The translations under genes and the position numbers were made by a program. DNA of 64,000 bases from Peptococcaceae bacterium UBA5752 (GTDB lineage: Bacteria > Bacillota > Dehalobacteriia > UBA4068): the NCBI GenBank assembly GCA_002419055.1, contig DIFI01000021.1, positions 74,078 to 138,077 on the forward strand, written 5' to 3'. Below are positions 51,910 through 61,225 of the stretch, piece by piece. The notes below the pieces were generated by a model. That model saw only the letters and a list, made by a program, of their open reading frames with translations. It made no database searches and was not told where the DNA came from. How positions within the stretch are numbered: position 1 is the stretch's first letter; each line of letters opens with the position of its first letter.

Positions 51910-52246
51910 AAATAATTGGGATTTTTGGCGCTTAATTCAATTTTATATTTTAACGCAGCCGGTCAGCACAGCGATAATGTTAATTGATTAAATTTTTAAA
52001 CAATTATAATTATTGGCGGTTTTAATATACGGTAATAATATTTAGACTATAAAATTAAGCTGCCAAAATTGCTGTCTTATCAGAAATAAGTATATTATTT
52101 TGGGGAAGATTTGATGCAAATTTCATTTAAGAAGATGATTTTTAAAATACCTATACTTATATTATGATTAAGTTTACGCCGGCCGCCTCTAATGAGGCCG
52201 AAGAAACCACCGCTGTTGACGGGGTTGCGCTAAAAAAACATGCACT
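51910..52246. other. Intergenic region without gene
   Basis: About 340 AT-rich bases between the fabT promoter and the small gene at 52247. No credible frame, RNA or hairpin was seen. Confidence 0.4.
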
Positions 52247-52531
52247 TTACCAGGCTGACCGCCGCTCGACGAACCAGCGGCCCAGCCGGTTACCGCTGAT
52301 GGCGGCGCTGCGTTCAAAAAACAGGTAGCTTTGGCGGCCGCCGATTCGCACAGTATATCTGTCACCCTGGCCGCCGGCTTTGGCCGCGGCTGAGGGGCGA
52401 ATCTCCAGCACTTTGTCGATTTTGTACTCATGCCCGTCTTCCCAGGTGATAGTCATCGGGCAAATACTGCCGTCTTGTTCGAAGACGGCAGCTACTTTAA
52501 CATAAACTTTGATGTTTGGTGTTGCTTTCAT
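52247..52531 (-). CDS. Small conserved protein of the dinB-associated type
   Basis: The 94-aa protein has a pattern I recognise as a small conserved clostridial protein often found next to Y-family polymerase genes: KVYVKVAAVFEQDGSICP, ITWEDG, YKIDKVLEIRPSAA and a C-terminal RWFVER. It has no membrane segment. AAGG lies 12 bases before the ATG. Its function is unknown; the gene is 1.7 kb from dinB here. No catalytic motif is visible. Confidence 0.6.
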   Translation of the reverse strand: MKATPNIKVYVKVAAVFEQDGSICPMTITWEDGHEYKIDKVLEIRPSAAAKAGGQGDRYTVRIGGRQSYLFFERSAAISGNRLGRWFVERRSAW

Positions 52532-52705
52532 AATATAAAACCTTATAAATCAGGGCTCGTAGATATAACTATTAGTACAGGAAAAGAACATAGATTAGAG
52601 AACAAAAACAAACAGACACAAGTTATAGCAATTATTTGGATATAAGCTAAGCTTGGAACAAAGTCAGAAGAGGATATATCTAAATACCATAGGAGGATGA
52701 TTCTA

Positions 52706-52987
52706 ATGAAAACCTATAAGAAAATAACAAAAGTATTGATTATTGTCATGGGGATTGCCATTATATGTTGGATATGTATGTTTTCCACTGATTGTTATCG
52801 ATGTAGCAATCTGAAAGAACCGTTATTTGTTGTATCTACCGTAACTGCGGATGATGGCGGATCAGGTATTTATCAAGGATTGGGATATAAAGTGGAACTT
52901 GAATTAGATGGAAATGTACCTAAACCTCAAATTCTATCAGTTACAATGACGATGTTTAATAAAGTTGTAGCAGCAAGTATCACCTGA
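52706..52987 (+). CDS. Small membrane-anchored protein, unknown
   Basis: About 93 aa from the ATG at 52706, with AGGAGGA upstream: an N-terminal membrane helix (IVMGIAIICWICMF, about residues 13-27) followed by a short outside domain with two Cys. No family recognised. It may be a small secreted protein of a phage or surface origin. It lies alone between two convergently oriented units. Confidence 0.5.
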   Translation: MKTYKKITKVLIIVMGIAIICWICMFSTDCYRCSNLKEPLFVVSTVTADDGGSGIYQGLGYKVELELDGNVPKPQILSVTMTMFNKVVAASIT

Positions 52988-53034
52988 TTTTACCATAGTC
53001 GTATCTAACAGAGTCAAAAACAACTTTTTATTGA

Positions 53035-53565
53035 TTAAACATCTTTGAGAAAGTCGCTGCGGGCCAGCAAAGGCGGGGATGCCAACTTATATCCCTTATG
53101 CTGCAATATCCGTAATTTAAAATCGAGTAGCTCGGGCGGCAGATTGAAGAAGCTTGCGGCGGCAAAAATATCGGTATCATCGTCATTTAAAAGTGAGAGT
53201 ATCTCGTGATCGTTGACCAAAAGCTCGGCGGCAAAAATGTTGGCTTCGTATTCCAAGGTTGAGGCGGCATCGAAAAGCACAAAATCGGAGAAGGCTTTTT
53301 TTAGCGCCGCCTTACGGTGGAGCAGGGCGTGGCCTATCTCGTGCGCCAGGATGATCCGCTGCAGCTCGGGCAAAAGATCGTTGTTGATCACAATTACCTG
53401 CTGGCGTGATTGCAGCAGGTAGAACCCCTTGCAGGACTCTCGCTTAGTACCCATGGGCCGCAATAGCAGCGAGATATGCAGGTCGCGGCAAAGCTGATAA
53501 GGGTCTGAAGTCCGATATTTATGCGCTGTTTGTTTGACTTTTTGACAAATGTATGCGATAGACAT
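53035..53565 (-). CDS. ImmA/IrrE family metallopeptidase
   Basis: The 176-aa protein has the zinc protease motif HEIGH (H75, E76, H79) with a downstream ELL-E region. ImmA and IrrE/PprI proteins cleave XRE-type repressors in response to DNA damage. It lies downstream of the XRE gene (71 bases), and the pair is divergent from a Y-family polymerase. AAAGGA precedes the ATG. The repressor cleavage role is inferred from family and context. Confidence 0.83.
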   Translation of the reverse strand: MSIAYICQKVKQTAHKYRTSDPYQLCRDLHISLLLRPMGTKRESCKGFYLLQSRQQVIVINNDLLPELQRIILAHEIGHALLHRKAALKKAFSDFVLFDAASTLEYEANIFAAELLVNDHEILSLLNDDDTDIFAAASFFNLPPELLDFKLRILQHKGYKLASPPLLARSDFLKDV

Positions 53566-53636
53566 AATAGTTCCTTTGATTGCAGGCGGTGAAAACTGCC
53601 TGTTTTTTTGTTGTCGGTATAAAATAGGTAGTGCAG

Positions 53637-54071
53637 CTAATCCTCCTGCTTAGAGCCGTAGGTTTTGCGGGCTTGCTCTTTGCAGGTGACATAGGCGGTC
53701 ATTACTGCCTCGAAAAAGGCGTCTTTGGCTTCCTGCGACAGACCGCCGCCGGCAAACAGCGCCAGATTCTTTTCCAGCAAGGCTTTGGCTTCCGCTTCGC
53801 CGCGTGCGCCGTAGATAGCTTCGATGTTTTGCAGATAGGCTTCCTGCTCAAAACCGTATTTAGGGTCGTCAACCTCCTCATTGAGCAGGTAATCGAGCGA
53901 AACCTGCAAGACGCGGGCCAGTTTGCGGGCCGTTACCCCCCGCGGTTTGGCGGTACCGGTCTCATAGGCGGTGATAGAGCGCTGGGATACGCCGACGGCT
54001 GTTGCCAAAGCGGCTTGACTGAGGCCGATGGTTTCGCGGGCGGTTTTGACTTTGTCGGCAAAATTAATCAT
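53637..54071 (-). CDS. XRE family repressor
   Basis: The 144-aa protein has an N-terminal HTH (KTARETIGLSQAALATAVGVSQRSITAYE, residues 9-36) and a helical C-terminal domain of about 80 residues. The ATG at 54069-54071 has AAAGGA upstream; the 46-residue longer frame crosses the promoter region and is rejected. It is oriented away from dinB. Candidate binding sites are the TTCCGGAA palindrome and repeated ACTTC half-sites in the 180-bp divergent region. Confidence 0.82.
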   Translation of the reverse strand: MINFADKVKTARETIGLSQAALATAVGVSQRSITAYETGTAKPRGVTARKLARVLQVSLDYLLNEEVDDPKYGFEQEAYLQNIEAIYGARGEAEAKALLEKNLALFAGGGLSQEAKDAFFEAVMTAYVTCKEQARKTYGSKQED

Positions 54072-54123
54072 AATATATATTCCTTTCAGATAAAAAACAA
54101 CTTCATAAAACTTCCGAATCGTA

Positions 54124-54152
54124 TTGACATATCTTCCGGAAACTGCTAATAT
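54124..54152 (+). promoter_or_regulatory. dinB promoter with a palindrome in its spacer
   Basis: -35 TTGACA (54124-54129), a 17-base spacer and -10 TAATAT (54147-54152). TTCCGGAA (54134-54141) sits in the spacer. ACTTC-type half-sites occur nearby at about 54109, 54161 (inverted) and 54186. Confidence 0.65.
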
Positions 54153-54250
54153 GTATACGAAGTTGCAAGAAGATATATTCATATTACTTCTTGCTGAGTA
54201 ATTTGTCAAGCGGATTTAATGGATTTTTTAACTTTTGGGAGGGGCGGCAA

Positions 54251-55495
54251 ATGGCCGGTCAGCGGGTGATACTGCACAGTGATTTGAATAGCTTTTATGC
54301 ATCGGTAGAGATGATGCTGGCGCCTAAACTGCGCGGCAAGGCGGTGGCGGTTTGCGGCAGCTGCGAGGAACGGCACGGCATCGTGCTGGCCAAGTCTGAG
54401 CTGGCCAAAAAAGCCGGCGTCAAAACCGGCATGGTCAACTGGGAGGCCAAGCGGCGCTGCCCTAATCTTATTATTGTGCCGCCGCAATTTGAACAGTATC
54501 TTAAATATTCGCGGCTGACGCGGGAGATTTATCAGCGTTACACCGATCTAATAGAGCCGTTTGGCATCGACGAGTGCTGGCTTGACGTGACGGGCAGTCA
54601 GGGGTTGCTTGGCACAGGCGAACAGATGGCGCAGCATATTCGGGAAAGCGTACGCAGTGAGTTGGGGTTAACGGTCAGCATCGGCGTTTCTTTCAACAAG
54701 ATTTTTGCCAAGCTGGGTTCGGATTTGCGCAAGCCCGACGCCGTGACGGTAATCGACCGCGATAATTACCGGCAGGTAGTTTGGAATCTGCCGGCCAATC
54801 AGCTGCTTTATGTGGGGAGGTCTACCGAGCGCAAGCTGGCCGAACAGGGCATTCGTACCATCGGTGATATCGTCAATGCCGGAGCCGAGGTAATGCAGCG
54901 GCTGCTGGGCAAAAACGGCGGTCTGTTGTGGGTTTATGCCTGCGGCTTGGATGAATCCCGCGTGGTCACTGACGATCTGCGCCCGCCGGTAAAATCGGTC
55001 AGCCACGGTATCACTTGCCGCGACGACCTTGTCAATAACGAGGAGGTCTGGATGGTGCTGCTTGAACTTTCGCAGGATATTGGGCATAAGCTGCGCCTAT
55101 ATGAACTGTATGCCTGCGGCGTGCAGCTTGCCGTCAAGGATAAGCTGCTGAGTTACCGGCAGTATCAGGCGCCTTTGGATGTGCCCAGCCAAAGCCCCAT
55201 GGAGATCGCCGTCAAGGCGCAGAATTTGTTTGCCAAAAATTACGGCTGGCAAAACCGGGTGCGTGCGTTGACGGTGCGGGTGATCAATTTGCTTCCGAGT
55301 AATTGGCCGCAGCAGATGAATGTGTTTGATGACCAGATCAAAAGGCAGCAGCGGCAGCGGCTGGAGCAAACGGTGGATGAGCTGCGCAGTCGTTTTGGCA
55401 ATCGTGCGATCTATAACGCGGTTTTACTGCGAGAGCTGAAAATGGCGGAGCATGTTATCTGCAACTTTAGCTATGATATTACGTCATTGCATTAA
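54251..55495 (+). CDS. Y-family DNA polymerase (DinB/UmuC type)
   Basis: The 414-aa translesion polymerase starts at the ATG at 54251 (GGGAGGGG upstream). Catalytic acids D11 (HSDLNSFYASVE) and D107/E108 (GIDECWLDV) are intact. SIGVSFNKIFAKLGSDLRKP and the little-finger domain follow. Its GC content is higher than the neighbours, and it is divergent from the XRE/ImmA pair. It matches the clostridial group that carries a small accessory protein like the one at 52247. Confidence 0.9.
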   Translation: MAGQRVILHSDLNSFYASVEMMLAPKLRGKAVAVCGSCEERHGIVLAKSELAKKAGVKTGMVNWEAKRRCPNLIIVPPQFEQYLKYSRLTREIYQRYTDLIEPFGIDECWLDVTGSQGLLGTGEQMAQHIRESVRSELGLTVSIGVSFNKIFAKLGSDLRKPDAVTVIDRDNYRQVVWNLPANQLLYVGRSTERKLAEQGIRTIGDIVNAGAEVMQRLLGKNGGLLWVYACGLDESRVVTDDLRPPVKSVSHGITCRDDLVNNEEVWMVLLELSQDIGHKLRLYELYACGVQLAVKDKLLSYRQYQAPLDVPSQSPMEIAVKAQNLFAKNYGWQNRVRALTVRVINLLPSNWPQQMNVFDDQIKRQQRQRLEQTVDELRSRFGNRAIYNAVLLRELKMAEHVICNFSYDITSLH

Positions 55496-55702
55496 AATTT
55501 ATAAAAAATCAAATATATATACAAGGATATACTTTAATATACAAGAATTAGTAATACAAATATAATAAAAATTATGATTTGAATATTTCTTTGATTAAAT
55601 ATGTAGTGTTTTGTCGAATATTGTATATTTAATGTACTTTTAAACATTTGGGTTATGCATTTATCTTTTAACGGAAGCAACAAATCGGAGAGGATGATCG
55701 TT

Positions 55703-56965
55703 TTGAAGAGTAAAAAGCCGTTGTTGATTGGCATCGGAGTAGTAGTTGTTGTCGTATTGATTATTGTATTTGGCGTGGTTCAATCGCAAAAGGCGGAACC
55801 AACGCTTGCAAATTTTGCAGGTGTTAATACATATACCGGCGGCCAATTTTTGGATGTTCCGGCATCGGTCTGGTACGCAGATAATGTGGCGACTGCGTAT
55901 AGGCTGGGATTGATGAAGGGTTCGAGCGCTACGATTTTCAATGCCCAGGGAAACATTACAGTTGGCGAGACGATTGCCCTGGCTTGCCGCATTTATAGTA
56001 TCTATAACGACGACGGTGAGGAATTTACTGCAACGGACCCATGGTATGAGGCTTATGTAACGTATGCTCTGGATAACTGTATCATTACTTATGATTATGA
56101 CGATTATGACGCCAAGGCGACAAGAGCCGAGTTTGCAGTAATTATGGCCGGTGCGTTGCCGGGTGAGGCTCTGAACAAGATTAACAAAATTACGGACGGC
56201 GCTATACCAGATATTGCCTACGGCGCAACTTACGAGAGCGCAGTCTACAAATTATATCGTGCCGGCATATTGACCGGCAATGATGAAATCGGTACTTTTG
56301 CGCCATGGAGTAATATCTCCCGCGGCGAGGTGGCTACCATAGCGACGCGTATGGCAGACCAAAACCTGCGCAAAAACTTCTCATTGTCCTTATATGCGCA
56401 ATGTTCTCCGGCTCTTTATCATATTGATATATACGATGATAATGATCAGTATGTAACCGGCAACGATGTAGTTTTTATCAATGATCAGGGTGATGCAATT
56501 ATGGCTTATCACGCAATCAAGAATGCAGCATCCGCAACCGTATCTTTTGAAGGCAGTGACGAAACTTATAAGGTTGAGTCGATATTAGGTTACAATACTG
56601 CTGCGAATATTGCCATTATTCATGTGGATGGCGAAGGTTTTAAATCTCTTAAAATAGGCAATACCGATAATGTTACCAAAAATCAAAAGGTATATTTATT
56701 AAGTAGCTGGGCTAATAGAAATTGGAAAAACACCTTAAAGAAGGCCTTGATAACTGACGATGAAGTTATATGTTATAATATTCCGCTTATTAAAATTAAT
56801 ATTTTACACCATAGTGTCAGAGACTCCGGAGGAGTCGTGCTTAACGAGAGCGGTGAAGCTATAGGTGTTATTACCATGTATGCAGATAGTGATGAATGCT
56901 TATTAGCTACGCCTCTTGGTGATTACAAATCCTATTATTTGCAACAGCCTATTAAATTAAATTGA
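55703..56965 (+). CDS. SLH protein with trypsin-like domain, retaining His and Ser
   Basis: About 420 aa. The TTG at 55703 is preferred because GAGAGG lies nine bases before it and the paralog at 57032 starts at the aligned ATG. It has an N-terminal membrane helix (VVVVVLIIVFGVV), three SLH repeats (about residues 35-230), then a chymotrypsin-fold domain. MAYHAIKNA keeps the His, RDSGGVVLN keeps the Ser, but the Asp position (AANIAII) is Asn. Activity is doubtful. It is followed by its paralog. Confidence 0.78.
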   Translation: MKSKKPLLIGIGVVVVVVLIIVFGVVQSQKAEPTLANFAGVNTYTGGQFLDVPASVWYADNVATAYRLGLMKGSSATIFNAQGNITVGETIALACRIYSIYNDDGEEFTATDPWYEAYVTYALDNCIITYDYDDYDAKATRAEFAVIMAGALPGEALNKINKITDGAIPDIAYGATYESAVYKLYRAGILTGNDEIGTFAPWSNISRGEVATIATRMADQNLRKNFSLSLYAQCSPALYHIDIYDDNDQYVTGNDVVFINDQGDAIMAYHAIKNAASATVSFEGSDETYKVESILGYNTAANIAIIHVDGEGFKSLKIGNTDNVTKNQKVYLLSSWANRNWKNTLKKALITDDEVICYNIPLIKINILHHSVRDSGGVVLNESGEAIGVITMYADSDECLLATPLGDYKSYYLQQPIKLN

Positions 56966-57031
56966 GCTTTTTAATAAGTCAGGCATTTTTTAAAGGAAGG
57001 GTAAAAAAACAAGGGAAGAGGATGATTGTTA

Positions 57032-58996
57032 ATGAAACGCAAGGCAGTGTTATTTCTTGTCATCAGCTTGATTGTTTTAATGTGTTCGAATGCAGCACTT
57101 GCCGCAGAACCGGGGCTTGATAATTTTACTAATGTAAATACCTATGAAAACGGCCATTTTACGGACGTAAATTCATCGGAATGGTATTCAGCCAATGTGG
57201 CTACCGCATATAGGCTGGGGCTGATGAAGGGTTCGAGTGCTACATATTTCAATGCCGAGGGCAACGTAACCATCGCCGAGGCGATTGCTTTGGCCTGCCG
57301 CCTGCATAGCATTTATTACGGCGATGGTCAGGTGTTTACCCAAGGGACGCCATGGCATGGGGTCTATGTAACGTATGCGCTGAAAAACGGTATTATTTCC
57401 GGTCAATATACAGATTACGATAAAAAGGCGACGCGGTCCGAGTTTGCCGTAATACTGGCCGGAGCGCTACCGGACGAGGCGTTGACTGTAATTAATACAA
57501 TCGGTGACGGCGCTATACCGGATGTTTCAACAACAGCTTCTTATCAAAGCGCCGTTTATAAATTGTATCGTGCGGGTATATTGACTGGTAATGATGCTGC
57601 CGGTACTTTTGCGCCATTAAGCAATATCAGCCGCAGCCAGGTCTCTGCCATAGTAACGCGTATGGCAAACACAAGTTTGCGGCAACATAAATCGCTATAT
57701 GCCGGAAGCGGAATTACGCTTACCCAAACGCAAATATTATCAAAATGTTCATCGGCTGTAGTATTTGTCGAATTTTACGATGAAAATGATGAATATATAA
57801 GTAGTTGCAGCGGGTTTCTTATTAGTGATACCGGTGATGTAGTAATTTGTTACCAAGCTTTGGAAGGTGCATCTGCTGCTTATGTTTTTTGCGAAAATGA
57901 AGATAAAGGCTTACGTGTTAAATCGATATTAGCTTACGATGTTGATAAAAATATAGCCATACTCCATATCGACAGAGAAGGCCTTGATTATCTTGAAATG
58001 GGTGATTCTGGGAATATTACTGTAGGCCAAAAGGTATATTCATTAAGTTACCAATTTGATAATAATTGTGAACAAACTATATATGCGGGAACAGTGACTG
58101 ATTCAAATTGTGATGATGTATTTGATAATTTCACGGGAATACAAACCAACATTTCGGCTGCGTCTGCTAACGGGTTTGCAGGTGGAGCTCTGCTTAATGA
58201 ATATGGTAAAGTTATAGGGCTTAATATGGGGATGGATGGAGAGAATATTCTCGTCACTCCTATTTATGATGTTTATGAGCTTTATCAAGAGGCCCGTTCT
58301 TCATCTAATTGGGTTGATTCATTAGCAACATATGATTTTTGTAATGTTGTTCCCGATTATGGCGCTATTTTCGACGAAACGCCCGTATGGCAAGACACTT
58401 TTACCCAGGACGGTAAAACTTATCATTATTTTGTATATGAATATAATTATTGGAATAACGCGGATCCGCAGGAATTATATGAACAATTATTGGAGGAATG
58501 CGGATTTTCATATTATACTCAGTTTGAATCGGCAATACTTGATAATGATGTTATGTTTAATATGTATAAAAATGATGATGTTGGCATTTCAATAGGCCAT
58601 AGCAGTGATGAGATAGCCATTAATATTGCAATACCGGAAAATTACACGGAAGATTCGTTTGATATTTATGCAACACCAACTTATGACATATGTTCGGATG
58701 TGCCTGATTTCGGCGCGATATTTGAAGCGGAGCCATATAAAACCTGGTATGAATATGACGATGGTGAATATTGTTACTATTATGACTATGATTACTGGGA
58801 TATCGTAAATTATACAGGCTTATATGATGACCCGAATCCGATTGAGCTTTATAAATATGTACTTACCGAATGGGGATATGAATATTTTGGTGAGATTGAG
58901 GAAGATGGCACGACATATTATGTTTATAAGAATAACAATATGTATATGGCTATAGGGTATGACGGAGAAACAGTAGAGATTTCTTTTATTCCGTAA
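57032..58996 (+). CDS. SLH protein with inactive trypsin-like domain and duplicated tail
   Basis: The 654-aa protein starts at the ATG at 57032 (AAGAGG upstream). It has a signal peptide (to ALAAEPG), three SLH repeats (about 30-220) and a chymotrypsin-fold domain. The catalytic positions are Gln (CYQALEGA), Asn (DKNIAIL) and Ala (FAGGALLN), so it cannot be a protease. The last 240 residues hold two copies of a domain beginning TYDFCNVVPDYGAIF and TYDICSDVPDFGAIF. It is likely a binding or scaffolding form. Confidence 0.8.
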   Translation: MKRKAVLFLVISLIVLMCSNAALAAEPGLDNFTNVNTYENGHFTDVNSSEWYSANVATAYRLGLMKGSSATYFNAEGNVTIAEAIALACRLHSIYYGDGQVFTQGTPWHGVYVTYALKNGIISGQYTDYDKKATRSEFAVILAGALPDEALTVINTIGDGAIPDVSTTASYQSAVYKLYRAGILTGNDAAGTFAPLSNISRSQVSAIVTRMANTSLRQHKSLYAGSGITLTQTQILSKCSSAVVFVEFYDENDEYISSCSGFLISDTGDVVICYQALEGASAAYVFCENEDKGLRVKSILAYDVDKNIAILHIDREGLDYLEMGDSGNITVGQKVYSLSYQFDNNCEQTIYAGTVTDSNCDDVFDNFTGIQTNISAASANGFAGGALLNEYGKVIGLNMGMDGENILVTPIYDVYELYQEARSSSNWVDSLATYDFCNVVPDYGAIFDETPVWQDTFTQDGKTYHYFVYEYNYWNNADPQELYEQLLEECGFSYYTQFESAILDNDVMFNMYKNDDVGISIGHSSDEIAINIAIPENYTEDSFDIYATPTYDICSDVPDFGAIFEAEPYKTWYEYDDGEYCYYYDYDYWDIVNYTGLYDDPNPIELYKYVLTEWGYEYFGEIEEDGTTYYVYKNNNMYMAIGYDGETVEISFIP

Positions 58997-59007
58997 TTAA
59001 TTTAAGA

Positions 59008-59034
59008 AGCGGTTAAGGGGAGGCCTTAACCGCT
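59008..59034 (+). terminator. Terminator after the second SLH/trypsin-like gene
   Basis: AGCGGTTAAGG and CCTTAACCGCT form an 11-bp stem, followed by CTTTGTTT. Confidence 0.7.
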
Positions 59035-59120
59035 CTTTGTTTGGAAATGTTAAATTATATTGATAGATCTGCTGATAAAGAAGCATACTTATGACAGAAA
59101 ATATTTATCAAGAGGCATAA

Positions 59121-60047
59121 ATGGACGATATAGAAATCAGCAGCATCAGCCAATATATTGATATCATAGAAGAGTTACAAAAGACTTACCTAGCAAGTTC
59201 AATATTAAACAATCCAGCTATAACAACATTAATATTTCGAGGGGTATGTGATGGAGACTACCCATTGCTTCCGAGTGTATTTAGACAGGATATTGTACCT
59301 TTTGAAAACACCCAAATTGCTAATGATAAATATACTTCATGGGCGAGCGAAGAAGTACTCCTAAAATCGTTTATCGCCGAGGCTGTCAGATATATTAAAG
59401 ACATTCCGCCGCAGAACTTATGCAAATGGGCCGAGCATGCCCAACATTACGGTGTTCCTACAAGATTTTTGGATTGGACTTCAAATCCTTTGGCGGCGTT
59501 ATATTTTGCCTGTAAATGTGATGACGATAAAAATGCTGTTGTCTGGGTTTTACATTCTATCAACTATCAACGATTTTCAGCCGTGCATAATAAAAAGATG
59601 CAATCCTCTGACAGCAAGGAAAATCTTGCAATTGAAGGGACAATCAGCTGTGATGAGATTATCAACCGCTTGCTAGCCGGAAAACCAGCAATTGATTATC
59701 CTATTATATATACGCCTTATTATGCTGATACCCGCATGAGCACCCAGTCATGCTATTTTATGGTTTGGGGTAATAAGAAAGAACCGCTGGAAAAATTGAT
59801 ACCTCAAGAAAACTATATGGTATATCAGCAGAAATATGAGAATGAAGATCATTCTACCGGCATCGATCAAGATGGGAAAATTCTGCTTAAACTGGTTATC
59901 CACAACGACCGCAAACAATCTTTGATCAGGCAGCTTGATATGTTGGGGGTAAACGAAAAATCGCTATTCCCGGGGCTTGACGGTATAGGCAGATATATCG
60001 AAAGAAAATATCGGTTTGATTATGACGAACTCTTAGATCATATATGA
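59121..60047 (+). CDS. FRG domain protein
   Basis: The 308-aa protein shows the FRG domain signature (TLIFRGVCDGDYPLLPSVFR, then EHAQHYGVPTRFLDWTSNP), named for the conserved Phe-Arg-Gly. It is found in phage, plasmid and defence contexts, and the HYGxPTRLLDWT segment is its hallmark. No toxin or antitoxin neighbour is evident. AAGAGG lies five bases before the ATG. Activity unknown. It is a single gene and could be a mobile-element cargo. Confidence 0.8.
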   Translation: MDDIEISSISQYIDIIEELQKTYLASSILNNPAITTLIFRGVCDGDYPLLPSVFRQDIVPFENTQIANDKYTSWASEEVLLKSFIAEAVRYIKDIPPQNLCKWAEHAQHYGVPTRFLDWTSNPLAALYFACKCDDDKNAVVWVLHSINYQRFSAVHNKKMQSSDSKENLAIEGTISCDEIINRLLAGKPAIDYPIIYTPYYADTRMSTQSCYFMVWGNKKEPLEKLIPQENYMVYQQKYENEDHSTGIDQDGKILLKLVIHNDRKQSLIRQLDMLGVNEKSLFPGLDGIGRYIERKYRFDYDELLDHI

Positions 60048-60095
60048 TTTTGAAATTAATAGAATGCCAGGTCAACTTGGATTAGCTAATAAAGT

Positions 60096-60127
60096 AAAAA
60101 AGATGTACCTTAAGGTACATCTTTTTT
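60096..60127. terminator. Bidirectional terminator
   Basis: AAAAAAGATGTACCT and its complement form a 15-bp stem around TA, between the FRG and DUF4489 genes. Confidence 0.8.
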
Positions 60128-60146
60128 GATGGAAATGGTATATCTA

Positions 60147-60791
60147 TTAACTGTTGCACAAGCCTGTTGCCAGAGCACTTATATCAGGTTTAGTTACACT
60201 CAATGCTTTAACTTTACCTTCAAAATCTTTACCTTCAACAACCATTCTATATTCGCAGCAATGTGAGCTTGATTTATCACAGAATGTTACTGTAAAAGGT
60301 TCGCAAATCTCGATTTCAAGCTTGTATGCGCCCTTAATTTCAAATTCTTTTTTAAACTTCCAGGTTTGAATCGTCTCGGTAATTCCTTTACAGGTTCTTT
60401 CCAGTTTGAATAACAGTTCAACTTCTACTTCCTGTTTCCATATTGGGAGAGGGCTGTTCATTTCAGTCTGGGCTTTTTCCTCGGTCTGGCTATTTGCTCC
60501 ATTTAATATATTTGTTTCATCTTCTACCTCAAAACAAACAAGGCTGGAAAACTCAATTTTTACAATAGGCCTACAAAAACCGCAAGTATCCACTCTCACG
60601 CGATCTAAAACAAACTTTTGATGCTCTTTAACATATCCATTACGAATTTCGAAAATCGCATCCTGCGGGTTGAATCCACATTCTAAAGTTACCGGAGGGG
60701 GTGTGTTGCAATTTTCATTGCAACATGAATTTTCGCTAAAATTTCTTTGCCGAATCTTGGTGCTAGTACCATATTCGTTGTCACAATCCAT
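60147..60791 (-). CDS. DUF4489 domain protein
   Basis: The 214-aa Cys-rich protein starts at the ATG at 60789-60791 (AAGGAG nine bases upstream); the 31 extra residues are excluded. The DUF4489 pattern is clear: LECGFNPQDAIFEI, DTCGFCRPIVKIEFSSLVCF, and FCDKSSSHCCEYRMVV. The family is confined mostly to spore-forming clostridia and has no known activity. No signal peptide is present. It may be a spore-surface component, by inference. Confidence 0.8.
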   Translation of the reverse strand: MDCDNEYGTSTKIRQRNFSENSCCNENCNTPPPVTLECGFNPQDAIFEIRNGYVKEHQKFVLDRVRVDTCGFCRPIVKIEFSSLVCFEVEDETNILNGANSQTEEKAQTEMNSPLPIWKQEVEVELLFKLERTCKGITETIQTWKFKKEFEIKGAYKLEIEICEPFTVTFCDKSSSHCCEYRMVVEGKDFEGKVKALSVTKPDISALATGLCNS

Positions 60792-61224
60792 TAATTTACA
60801 CTCCTTATGCATGATTTGAGAATTTTCTTCTCGTCCTATTTTATGATAATAAACTGTAAAATGTGTCGAAAAGAGAAGCCGCAAGCATATATTATCGGGC
60901 TAACTTGAATAATAGATGATATTGTTTTAGGAGCGATATGATAAAGATGTAAGGTTTTAGTGATAACAAAACTATTAATTACAATTTTTTCTTTTAAAGG
61001 TGCAGACAATCATTGCATTATATTTGGCATTATTAACTGTTTAGACACAAAAATCCCCGCTTCCACTAATATTATAGTGTATAGCGGGGATGGTGAGCCG
61101 TCGGCGATTTATATTAACACGGGCTGGCTATATTTAGACAATTATTTAATAGGTGGCATTGGGAGTAAATCACAAATCCGAATAATATACAAACAAATAG
61201 TAAATTAAAAATAAAGAAATATTA
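60792..61224. other. Intergenic region with a hairpin and a tRNA-Lys-like 3' end
   Basis: Contains a strong imperfect hairpin (ATCCCCGCT at 61050 and AGCGGGGAT at 61083) and, at 61091-61109, a copy of the tRNA-Lys 3' end. The frame at 60960-61208 has no ribosome site and was not accepted. Confidence 0.5.
61091..61109. repeat. Copy of the tRNA-Lys 3' end (attachment-site-like)
   Basis: TGGTGAGCCGTCGGCGATT matches 61913-61931, the 3' end of tRNA-Lys with CCA, at 18 of 19 positions. It lies 0.8 kb upstream of the tRNA in the same orientation. Confidence 0.65.
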
Positions 61225-61225
61225 C

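Noticed and set aside
60960..61208. 82-codon plus-strand frame
   Set aside because: It has no ribosome site, overlaps a strong hairpin and the tRNA-Lys 3'-end copy, and shows no protein features.
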